Shown in pieces: positions 1 to 6,402 of a stretch of DNA of 9,611 nucleotides. The DNA is from Candidatus Krumholzibacteriia bacterium. GTDB lineage: Bacteria; Krumholzibacteriota; Krumholzibacteriia; G020349025. Position 1 is the stretch's first letter. Every line of letters starts with the position of its first letter. The notes below the pieces were generated by a model. The model made no database searches and was not told where the DNA came from. It saw only the letters and a list, made by a program, of their open reading frames with translations. The stretch covers positions 1 to 9,611 of the forward strand of contig DASRJW010000008.1 in assembly GCA_035649275.1 (NCBI GenBank). The letters are read 5' to 3'. The translations under genes and the position numbers were made by a program.

Positions 1-1026
1 CGCTACGATCAAGTGCGGAAGCAGCAGCTCTACCATCTGGCCGAGCACGAACAGGAAGCCTTCGACGACGACTTCCGCGTCCGCACCTGCGACATCGGCA
101 GCTTCCTGCGGGGCGGCGAGGCGGAGCAGCGGCGCTTCGCCGCGGAGCTCGGTGCGGCTCTCGCCGAGATCGGCTTCGCGATCCTGGTGGGCCACGGCGC
201 GGACCCAGCGCTGTACGACGACATGGAAGGGCTGACCGAGGAGCTCTTCACCCGCTTCCCCCTCGAAGAAAAGCTGCGCTTCCGCGCCCGGCGGCACGGC
301 TCGGTCAATCAAGGCTACTTCCCCCTCCGGGAGACGAGCGACATCCATCCCGATCTCGTCGAGGGCTGGGTGTTCTGCCGGCGCGCCTTCGACCTGCCCG
401 GCCGGAGGTCCGAGGCAGCGATCGACTCCTTCTGGCCCGATCCTGCCCACGAGGCGCGCTGCCGCCGGCTGGTCCAGGAGAACGAAAGGCTCATCCTCCC
501 GGTGATGCAGAGCCTCCTGCTCTGGCTCGGGCACGACCCGCACCTCTACGACGAGCGCCTCACGCGTCCCAATATCGGACTGCGCCTCAACTACTATCCG
601 CCCCTCGGGCCGGGAGAGAGCGAGAGCGGCGGCGGCCGGCTGCTCGGCCACGAGGACGTCGGCATGTTCACCTTCCTGCCCGCGCCGCGCGTGGAAGGCC
701 TGCAGGTGCTCGACCGGCGCAGCATGAAGTGGGTGCGGCTCCAGGCACCGCGCGGCAGCTTGATCCTGAACACGGGCGATTACGTCCAGCGCATCAGCAA
801 CGACATCCTGCCGTCCACGACCCATCGGGTCGGTAGGCCGCGCACTCCCGCGCTGCTGTCCCGGCCGCGAGTTTCCTTCCCCATGAACGTCTACGTGTGG
901 GAAGAAGCCATCCTGTCGGTGCTGCCGGGACTGCCGGCGCCGCGCTACGCGCCCATCTCGGCGCTCGAGTTCCACACCCGCAGCACCAGCAAGTTCTACG
1001 GCGACGATTACGCGGTCACGGAATGA
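1..1026 (+). CDS. Isopenicillin-N-synthase-like 2-oxoglutarate/Fe(II) oxygenase, 5' end possibly cut
   Basis: Cytosolic non-haem iron oxygenase that should couple 2-oxoglutarate decarboxylation to oxidation of a small substrate not named by the sequence. Numbering from the GTG at 13, residues 25-125 look like the N-terminal domain of the family, and the C-terminal half carries the jelly-roll core: NYYPP at 193-197, the iron-binding H213-x-D215 inside GHEDVG, the third ligand H271 in STTHRVG, and R286-V-S288, the usual 2-oxoglutarate carboxylate-binding Arg-x-Ser. About 337 residues is normal for the family. The frame stays open to the left edge and no Shine-Dalgarno is visible before the GTG at 13, so the gene may begin outside the window; coordinates are given as partial. 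Its TGA overlaps the start of the permease gene. The fold and cofactors are secure. Whether it hydroxylates, cyclises or demethylates, and on what substrate, is unknown; the permease partner suggests an amino acid or derivative. Confidence 0.9.
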   Translation, partial: RYDQVRKQQLYHLAEHEQEAFDDDFRVRTCDIGSFLRGGEAEQRRFAAELGAALAEIGFAILVGHGADPALYDDMEGLTEELFTRFPLEEKLRFRARRHGSVNQGYFPLRETSDIHPDLVEGWVFCRRAFDLPGRRSEAAIDSFWPDPAHEARCRRLVQENERLILPVMQSLLLWLGHDPHLYDERLTRPNIGLRLNYYPPLGPGESESGGGRLLGHEDVGMFTFLPAPRVEGLQVLDRRSMKWVRLQAPRGSLILNTGDYVQRISNDILPSTTHRVGRPRTPALLSRPRVSFPMNVYVWEEAILSVLPGLPAPRYAPISALEFHTRSTSKFYGDDYAVTE

Positions 1027-2393
1027 CAGCGCCCCCCACCGGGCGCTTGCGGCGCGACCTGGGACGGCTGGAGTCCTACGCGTTGCTCCTCGGCATCCTC
1101 GTCGGTGCCGGCATCTTCAGGGTCACGAGCGACGCCTGGGCGCTGACCGGTCCGAGCGTGGTCCTCGGCTATCTCGTGCTCGCGCCGGTCGTGCTCGCTA
1201 CTTCCATACCTTACGCGGTCTTCCTCTCCACGCCGCTCGGCCTCACGGCGGGGGGCGAGTACACCCACATCACGCGCACCTTCGGTAGCCCGGGCCTGGC
1301 CTTCGTCGTCGCCTGGCTCAAGATCATCGCCTACATCGGCGCGCTCGCCTACCTGGCGCAAACCTTTGCCGACTACGTCCTGCACGGCCTCTCGCCGATC
1401 GGCGGCGCGCCGCTCCTCGTCGCCCTGTCGGTGCTGGCGTTCTTCTTGTTCATTCACGCTCGCGGAGTCCGCTGGTTCGGCACCCTGCAAGTGCTCATGT
1501 GCCTCGTCTTGGGGGTCTCGATCCTCGTCCTCGTCGTGCCAGGATGCTTCGCCATCGTGCCCGCGAATTACAGCCCCTTCTTCACGGCTGGTGTCTCGGG
1601 CTTCCTCGCCGCGCTGGCGCCGCTGTTCTTCGCCTACGCCGGCTTCGAGTCGCTGGCGCAGGCGGCCGGCGAGGTCCGCGACAGCACGCGGCACCTACCG
1701 GGCGTCTTCCTGCGCGGCCTGCTGGCGACGACGGTCGTCTTCGCCTCCATGTCGGCGGTCGCCTTCGGTGTGCTGCCCGGGGAGAGCCTGCGCGGCAGCA
1801 CCGCCCCCATGGCCGACGTGGCCCGCGTCTACCTGCCGCGCGCCGGCAGCGTCGTCGTCGTCCTCGGCGCGCTCATGGCGATCACGACGTCGATCAACGC
1901 GACGATGCTGGTGCCGTCGCGCCTGGCGCTCATGCTGGCCGCCGATGGCCTGGCGCCGGCCTGGCTCGGTCAGGTGCACCCCCGCTACGGCACGCCGCGG
2001 CGCGGACTCCTTCTCACCTTCGCGCTCGCTTCGCTCCTGCTCGCCAGCGGCCAGCTCTCGGTGGCGCTCCACATCGCCGTTCTGGCGATGGTGCTCCTGT
2101 ACCTCTTGCACAGCCTGGCTCTTCTGGCGCTGCCGCGGCGCGACCCGGTGCTCTTCGCCAGCCGCACGGTGCGGATCCCGGTGTGGTTGCAGCGGGGCGC
2201 CGCGCTGCTTTCGGTGCTGGCGATGACGGGGCTGGTGCTCGTCATCGTGGTGCGAGACGTGCGGGCGCTGCGCGCCGAGACTCTGCAGGCGCGCCTGGCC
2301 GGCGGCCGGCTCACGAGCCTCGAGCTCTTGTGCGGCTGGAGTGCCGCCGGTCTCGCGCTCCATACTGTAGTGCGCCGCCGGCGGGCTCCCTAG
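1023..2393 (+). CDS. APC-family amino-acid permease
   Basis: Inner-membrane secondary transporter of the amino acid-polyamine-organocation superfamily, 456 residues, with about 12 hydrophobic segments. The family's broken helix 1 shows GAGIF at 28-32. Helix 6 shows FFAYAGFES at 202-210 followed by E217 in GEVRD. The loop after helix 8 reads SRLALMLAADGLAP (299-312) and then VHPRYGTP, the standard APC signature. The open frame extends upstream to 897, but that stretch is the shifted frame of the oxygenase gene. The ATG at 1023 sits in an ATGA overlap with the oxygenase stop, and the protein from there begins with a short basic tail before helix 1, as expected. There is no strong Shine-Dalgarno, which fits translational coupling. 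Substrate is not readable; a neutral amino acid or amine, related to the oxygenase substrate or product, is the natural inference. The last 40 residues form an extra hydrophobic segment with an Arg-rich end. Confidence 0.92.
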   Translation: MTAPPTGRLRRDLGRLESYALLLGILVGAGIFRVTSDAWALTGPSVVLGYLVLAPVVLATSIPYAVFLSTPLGLTAGGEYTHITRTFGSPGLAFVVAWLKIIAYIGALAYLAQTFADYVLHGLSPIGGAPLLVALSVLAFFLFIHARGVRWFGTLQVLMCLVLGVSILVLVVPGCFAIVPANYSPFFTAGVSGFLAALAPLFFAYAGFESLAQAAGEVRDSTRHLPGVFLRGLLATTVVFASMSAVAFGVLPGESLRGSTAPMADVARVYLPRAGSVVVVLGALMAITTSINATMLVPSRLALMLAADGLAPAWLGQVHPRYGTPRRGLLLTFALASLLLASGQLSVALHIAVLAMVLLYLLHSLALLALPRRDPVLFASRTVRIPVWLQRGAALLSVLAMTGLVLVIVVRDVRALRAETLQARLAGGRLTSLELLCGWSAAGLALHTVVRRRRAP

Positions 2394-2417
2394 GCCGCCG
2401 TCGTGGTGTAGTCCGAC

Positions 2418-4406
2418 TCATTCTCTGACGAGACGCAGACCGTAGATGCGGATCTCCCCCGTGCCGGTGGCTTCCAGGAGCACGCTGTACTTGTCAGCGC
2501 GAGGCACGGTGACCGAGGGGCGTCCCTCGAGGCACCGTTCCTCGAGCACCGTCGAGTCTCCTGGCGCGACGACGCGCAGGCGGACCTGTTGCTCCGGCTC
2601 CTCGAGTCGCCAACAACCAGAAGGGATTTCGAGATCCAGGATCCCCACCGGCATTCCGCTCGAGGCCGTGACGTAGAAGCGCCCCTCTCCGTCCAGGCTC
2701 GTGATGGCAAAGTGCGTGAAGTTGAGGAGATAGGGCGGGACGAAGATCTCGTTGTCCCGGCGTTGAATGCCGATCTTGGGGCTGGTGCGACGCACCCAGA
2801 TCCGCGAGTTGAAGTAGTAGGGGACGGTTCCAGCGAAGTTGCAGGGGTCGTAGTAGTCTTTGAACTCGGGCATCTCGGGCATGTCGCGCCCATAGACATA
2901 GAGTGGGGCTTGGCCTCCCGGGGTCCCGAACAGCATGAGGTCGGGCTGCAGAGAGAGCGCGTACCTGCTGTCCCCCACTTCGTGTCCGATCCATCCCTGC
3001 CCCCATCCGGCCGGACGCGTCCGGGCGAGGGTGTAGTCGTTCAGCCCCAGCAAGTCCAAGCAGGGCAGTTCGGACCAGTAGGGAACACATCCCGCCGCCG
3101 TGACCGCCAGCAGCGGCCTCGAGTCCGCGAAGCCGTGCTTCAACGTCAGCCCCACCACCCGCCCATTCCAGGCCCACTGATCGCTCTTCGCCCAGACATT
3201 CCGCTCGTTCGTGAACTGATCGTAGACATACCAGGCGAAGAGAAGGGCGCCGAGCGGCACCCACTTCTTGGGAGCCAACAGCCAGCTGGATTGCAAGAAC
3301 TGCAGCGCCAGGAGATCGGCGAGGATGAAGAGGACCAGAACGGGGATCAGGTGGCGCCAGGCGCCGAAGATGTCCCCTCCCACCAGGAAAACGAGATAGA
3401 AGAGCCAGGCCGCCGCGGCGGAGAGCAGCAGAAACCCGCGACTCCGAGTTTCCCGGTGCAAACACAAGAAGACGAGGGCTGCGAGGGAGAGTTCGGGCAG
3501 GGGGCGCAGCGAGGCCAGGCCGTGCAGCACGTACTGGAACCCCGCAGCGAGATGCGTCGTCGAGGGGCTGATCTTGACGTAGGCGACGTTGGGGAGCCAC
3601 TCACGGTAATACGCGCGCCGGAAGAGGAGCTGCCCGAGAAACATCGCCACCGGCAGGCTCAGGAGACAGGCGGACTGGCGCCACGCCGAGCCGCGAAACC
3701 GTCCCCGGACCAGGAGCCAAGAACCGATCACGAGGGAGAAGAGCGGGCCATCGGGGCGCGTCAGGCCGAGGCAACCGAGCAGGAAGCCGGGAAGCAACCA
3801 CGAGCGGGGGGCGGCCTCGACGCGGTCCGCCAGGCGGAGAATCAGCACCAGGGACCAGGCCAGCAAGCAGGCGACCAGAGGCGGCTCCATGCCGGCCAGC
3901 GTCCAAGCTCCCGCCGGCCCGGAGAGGACCCATGCCAGCGATCCGATCGCGACGCACACGGTGGAGCGACGAGTCCCGCGCAGGAAGCCGAAGCAGAGCG
4001 CGACCACGACCGCCGCCGACGCCAGGAACCCGAGAACCTGAACACTGCGGATCAGGTCCAGGCCCGTCGCTCCGAAAGCCGCAGCGAGCATCATCCACAA
4101 GAAATTCGAATACCCTTCGACGGGTCGGCCGTCGGTCCAGGTGAGGCCGTGGCCGTGGAGGAAGCGCTGCACGTAGCGAAGCGAGATGAGGGCATCGTCG
4201 GCCAGGAAGGGGTAGTAGTAGCTCGCGTTTGCTGCCAGGACCGCCACAGCGAGCAAACCGATCACGATGGCCGCCGGAAGGCAGCGATTCGGTGGCGCGG
4301 ACTCGATCCACCCCGGATGAGGATCGGCGCCGGCTCGGGGACGATCGGCCCCGCGGGCCCGCCGAGGGGAGAGCGCCGGGCGCGACTCGACGCGCCGACG
4401 GCTCAT
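2418..4406 (-). CDS. GT-C-type membrane glycosyltransferase-like protein (AftB-like) with soluble C-terminal domain
   Basis: A 662-residue multi-spanning membrane protein resembling the GT-C enzymes that use lipid-linked sugars outside the membrane, most like the AftB/terminal arabinosyltransferase-type architecture. The first helix (43-66) is followed by a periplasmic D70-D71 in FLADDALISLRYV, then VEGYSNFLW (96-104), GMEPPL (172-177), TRPDG (216-220), LPNVAYVK (271-278), GGD (343-345) with R351-H352, and AAGCVPYWSELPCLDLLGLND (437-457, key residues G439, P442, D451, G454, D457). These motifs recur in order in the gene beginning at 8387, which supports homology. Residues from about 560 onward are soluble and beta-rich, ending in a beta-sandwich-like stretch. 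The ATG at 4406 gives an Arg-rich 42-residue cytoplasmic tail; a GGGAG lies upstream, and no better start precedes helix 1. Donor and acceptor are unknown. It converges on the permease gene with a 24-base gap. Family assignment is by motif pattern only. Confidence 0.8.
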   Translation of the reverse strand: MSRRRVESRPALSPRRARGADRPRAGADPHPGWIESAPPNRCLPAAIVIGLLAVAVLAANASYYYPFLADDALISLRYVQRFLHGHGLTWTDGRPVEGYSNFLWMMLAAAFGATGLDLIRSVQVLGFLASAAVVVALCFGFLRGTRRSTVCVAIGSLAWVLSGPAGAWTLAGMEPPLVACLLAWSLVLILRLADRVEAAPRSWLLPGFLLGCLGLTRPDGPLFSLVIGSWLLVRGRFRGSAWRQSACLLSLPVAMFLGQLLFRRAYYREWLPNVAYVKISPSTTHLAAGFQYVLHGLASLRPLPELSLAALVFLCLHRETRSRGFLLLSAAAAWLFYLVFLVGGDIFGAWRHLIPVLVLFILADLLALQFLQSSWLLAPKKWVPLGALLFAWYVYDQFTNERNVWAKSDQWAWNGRVVGLTLKHGFADSRPLLAVTAAGCVPYWSELPCLDLLGLNDYTLARTRPAGWGQGWIGHEVGDSRYALSLQPDLMLFGTPGGQAPLYVYGRDMPEMPEFKDYYDPCNFAGTVPYYFNSRIWVRRTSPKIGIQRRDNEIFVPPYLLNFTHFAITSLDGEGRFYVTASSGMPVGILDLEIPSGCWRLEEPEQQVRLRVVAPGDSTVLEERCLEGRPSVTVPRADKYSVLLEATGTGEIRIYGLRLVRE

Positions 4407-4714
4407 CGGTCCCCGCTCCCGAACCGGCGGCAGGCGATCCCGACGGACTCCGAGTTCGATGCACGGATGGACTTCGGATCATGCTGTTCGCGGAGCATGG
4501 CCTCGTCGATGTCGCCCCCGTGGCTCTGGTCGCTGAGGTGCCGTGAAGGGTACTCGAAGATCGGGCCTGCTTCCACGGCCGGAGCTGGCGCCACCGTCCG
4601 GCAGCCCACCAGGGAAGATGGTAGGGTCGATGCTTGAGGCCTGGCCCAGCCGTCGGCCTATCGCGGAAGGCGCGGTCCATCCGCTTGCGTCGAGTGGTCA
4701 CGGGGAGGACCAGC
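4407..4714. other. Divergent intergenic region
   Basis: This 308-base gap lies between the minus-strand glycosyltransferase and the plus-strand DinB gene and should hold promoters for both. I see no sigma-70-like box that convinces me: the best plus-strand match is TTGAGG at 4634-4639 with TATCGC at 4659-4664, spaced 19 bases, which is weak. On the minus strand an open frame of 68 codons runs from a GTG at 4609 to a TGA at 4405-4403 that overlaps the glycosyltransferase ATG (ATGA). It lacks a Shine-Dalgarno and resembles nothing I know, so it is discussed as a finding and not called as a gene. No hairpin followed by a T-run and no repeat was noticed. Confidence 0.5.
4704..4708 (+). promoter_or_regulatory. 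Shine-Dalgarno of the DinB-family gene
   Basis: GGAGG, within GGGGAGGA, six bases before the ATG at 4715. It fixes that ATG over the upstream in-frame candidate at 4634 and over the second ATG at 4721. Confidence 0.8.
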
Positions 4715-5188
4715 ATGGAGATGAAGCGTTACTTGCTCGAGACCTTCGCGTTCAACGATCGCGCCAACCGGCAGGTGCTGGCGAAGATCTGGGAGTTGCC
4801 GGACAAGGAGGAGGCGATCCGGCTCTTCAGCCATCTGATCCGCTCGCAGAACAAATGGTTGGCTCGCCTCGAGCAGTATCCGCGCGACCCTGGCATGAGC
4901 TGGTGGGATCCGGCTTACGAGCTGGACGCCCTCGAGGCCGAGTGGGAGAGGAGCCTCGGGGCCTGGCAGAACTTCCTGCAGAAGAAGAACGAGAGCGCTC
5001 TCTTCGAGGCAGTCCAGTGGGTCGGCTTCGACGGGGCGCACTGGACCGCAGCGCTCAAGGACATCCCGCTCCAGCTCAACTATCACTCCATCCACCACCG
5101 GGCGCAGATCCAGAGCCTCATCCGCGCCCAGGGACTCACACCCGAGTTCGTCGACTACATCGGCACCGTGTACCGAAAGATCGGCTGA
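4715..5188 (+). CDS. DinB-family four-helix metalloprotein
   Basis: A 157-residue soluble protein of the DinB/YfiT-like superfamily, the usual length for a single domain. The family folds as a four-helix bundle with a metal bound by three histidines. Here they are H40 in LFSHLIRSQNKWLARL, with the typical tryptophan W48 eight residues later, and H124 and H128 in the NYHSIHHRAQIQ segment, where the His-x3-His plus R129-x-Q131 matches the family's C-terminal signature. Characterised relatives include thiol-dependent transferases such as bacillithiol S-transferase and mycothiol-dependent maleylpyruvate isomerase; others are damage-induced proteins of unknown role. The precise reaction here cannot be read. 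The start is set by the strong Shine-Dalgarno at 4704-4708. It appears monocistronic, diverging from the glycosyltransferase and converging on the VOC gene 66 bases away with no visible terminator between. Confidence 0.88.
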   Translation: MEMKRYLLETFAFNDRANRQVLAKIWELPDKEEAIRLFSHLIRSQNKWLARLEQYPRDPGMSWWDPAYELDALEAEWERSLGAWQNFLQKKNESALFEAVQWVGFDGAHWTAALKDIPLQLNYHSIHHRAQIQSLIRAQGLTPEFVDYIGTVYRKIG

Positions 5189-5254
5189 GGAAAGGAGCGG
5201 ATCGGTGCGGAGAGGGAGCATGGGTCTGGGCGGAGTCTCGGCGGGCGGAGAGCC

Positions 5255-6352
5255 TCAGCGCGCCGCGGCACCCTGCGGAGCGTGCTCCACCACGTGCAGC
5301 GCGTGACCGTCCGGATCGCGGACCAGGAAGCTGCGGGTGAAGCCGAGCTCGGCGTCCGGCGTCGACACCGTTCCAGGCGAGACGAAATGGGCCCCGGCAG
5401 CGCGCAGGCGTTGCTCCACCGCGGCGGCATCGTCGACGAGGAGCGTCGTTTGCCAGTGCACCAGATCGTTGGTGCGCGCGTCCTCGGGCAGCGGCCGTCC
5501 GCCCGGCGGCGCCAGGTACTGGAGGAACTCGATGCCAGGCCCCGCCGCCGCCCGCAACGAGGTGATGCGGAGCCGGGCGCCGAAGACGCTGTTGAGACGC
5601 TCCTGCTCGATGCCGTAGTTCTCGCTCTTCCCCTTCACCTCGAGACCCAGCATCTCGGAGTAGAAGCGCAGACTGGCTTCGGTGTCGCTCACCACGATGG
5701 CGGTGTGATCGATGCCGAGGAAGAGCGCGTCGCCCCGTCGCTGCCAGCGCGGGTCGCCCTTCCCGGGCGGGAACCAGAGGATCTCGAGGTTATGGCCGTC
5801 GGGATCGCGGCAATCGAAAGCGCGGATCCCGGCGACGTTGGTATTCCAGTCGGGCAGCGTCTGCGGCCCCGATGAGACGTGCTGCACCCCGTGCGCCCGC
5901 AGCTGTTCGTAGGCCCGGTCCATGTCGCTGACGATGAGGGCGAGGTGCTGGAACCAGCGGTCGTTGCTGCGTGCGTCCACCGGGAGGGGCCGGCCCTCGG
6001 GTTCCAGGTAGTCGATGAGCAGGACGAACTCCTCGCCCAGGCGCAGGCGCGCGACGCGCAGGCGCGGCGTGGTGTCGTTGCCGCGGCGATTCCCAAACGG
6101 CAGGTCGTTCAAGCGACCGTAGTCCCGCCCGGACACCTTGACGTCCGTGACCAGCTCGAAGGGGAGCACCTGGGTGTAGAAGGCGAGAGCGCGGTCCATG
6201 TCGGAGACGGTCATGCCGATGGCGCCGACGGCATGGACGGCAGGAGCCGCCGGTGACTCCGAGACGAACCCCAGAGTGGCAAGAACGAGCAGAGGCAACA
6301 CGGGCAGACGCTGCCTGATCTGCTTGGGCTCGACTGGAGTCATGCGGTCCAT
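5255..6352 (-). CDS. Exported two-domain vicinal-oxygen-chelate (glyoxalase-fold) protein
   Basis: A 365-residue protein with two tandem VOC (glyoxalase/bleomycin-resistance/dioxygenase) domains, at about 42-195 and 210-357, each ending in a DPDGH motif (183-187 and 346-350). The N-terminus has basic residues (K10, R13, R15), a hydrophobic core at about 16-30 and an Ala-rich stretch at 35-41, so export by a signal peptide or anchoring is likely. Each domain is two beta-alpha-beta3 modules. Aligning the four modules, the usual metal positions read A44/L111, H136/E190, H216/E275 and Q301/H353. Modules 2 and 3 together supply a canonical His-Glu-His-Glu set and modules 1 and 4 do not. The substrate is unknown; VOC members include lyases, isomerases, dioxygenases and binding proteins. 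The start could be 6352 or the ATG at 6343; neither has a clear Shine-Dalgarno. It lies 47 bases downstream of the TPR glycosyltransferase on the same strand and may be co-transcribed with it. Confidence 0.88.
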   Translation of the reverse strand: MDRMTPVEPKQIRQRLPVLPLLVLATLGFVSESPAAPAVHAVGAIGMTVSDMDRALAFYTQVLPFELVTDVKVSGRDYGRLNDLPFGNRRGNDTTPRLRVARLRLGEEFVLLIDYLEPEGRPLPVDARSNDRWFQHLALIVSDMDRAYEQLRAHGVQHVSSGPQTLPDWNTNVAGIRAFDCRDPDGHNLEILWFPPGKGDPRWQRRGDALFLGIDHTAIVVSDTEASLRFYSEMLGLEVKGKSENYGIEQERLNSVFGARLRITSLRAAAGPGIEFLQYLAPPGGRPLPEDARTNDLVHWQTTLLVDDAAAVEQRLRAAGAHFVSPGTVSTPDAELGFTRSFLVRDPDGHALHVVEHAPQGAAAR

Positions 6353-6402
6353 TCTATGTCGACCATCCTGCCCATGGGAGCGCAGGACGTCGGTCCATTC
6401 TA
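6345..6402. repeat. 12-base direct repeat pair around a short hairpin
   Basis: CGGTCCATTCTA occurs at 6345-6356 and again at 6391-6402, 46 bases apart. Read on the minus strand, the upstream copy (6402-6391) starts with the TAG stop of the TPR glycosyltransferase and the downstream copy contains the ATG at 6352 of the VOC gene. Between them lies an inverted repeat, TCCTGC (6366-6371) and GCAGGA (6382-6387), with a ten-base loop. There is no T-run, so it is not a standard terminator. Function is unknown; it could be a local duplication or a protein-binding arrangement. Confidence 0.6.

Noticed and set aside
897-1022. An N-terminal extension of the permease to 897
   Set aside because: The extension lies in a shifted frame of the oxygenase, is low-complexity in character, and is not needed; the ATG at 1023 gives a normal APC N-terminus.
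2394-2417. A terminator between the convergent permease and AftB-like genes
   Set aside because: The 24-base gap has no inverted repeat with a T-run on either strand.
2589-4637. A 682-codon plus-strand open frame opposite the AftB-like gene
   Set aside because: It is rich in Gln, Glu, Arg and Gly with no domain or hydrophobic pattern, as expected from the antisense of a hydrophobic membrane protein in GC-rich DNA.
5189-5254. A bidirectional terminator between the DinB and VOC genes
   Set aside because: The 66 bases are purine-rich on the plus strand; I could not find a stem of useful length or a T-run.
6366-6387. An intrinsic terminator after the TPR glycosyltransferase
   Set aside because: The stem is only six base pairs, the loop is ten bases, and no T-run follows on the minus strand.
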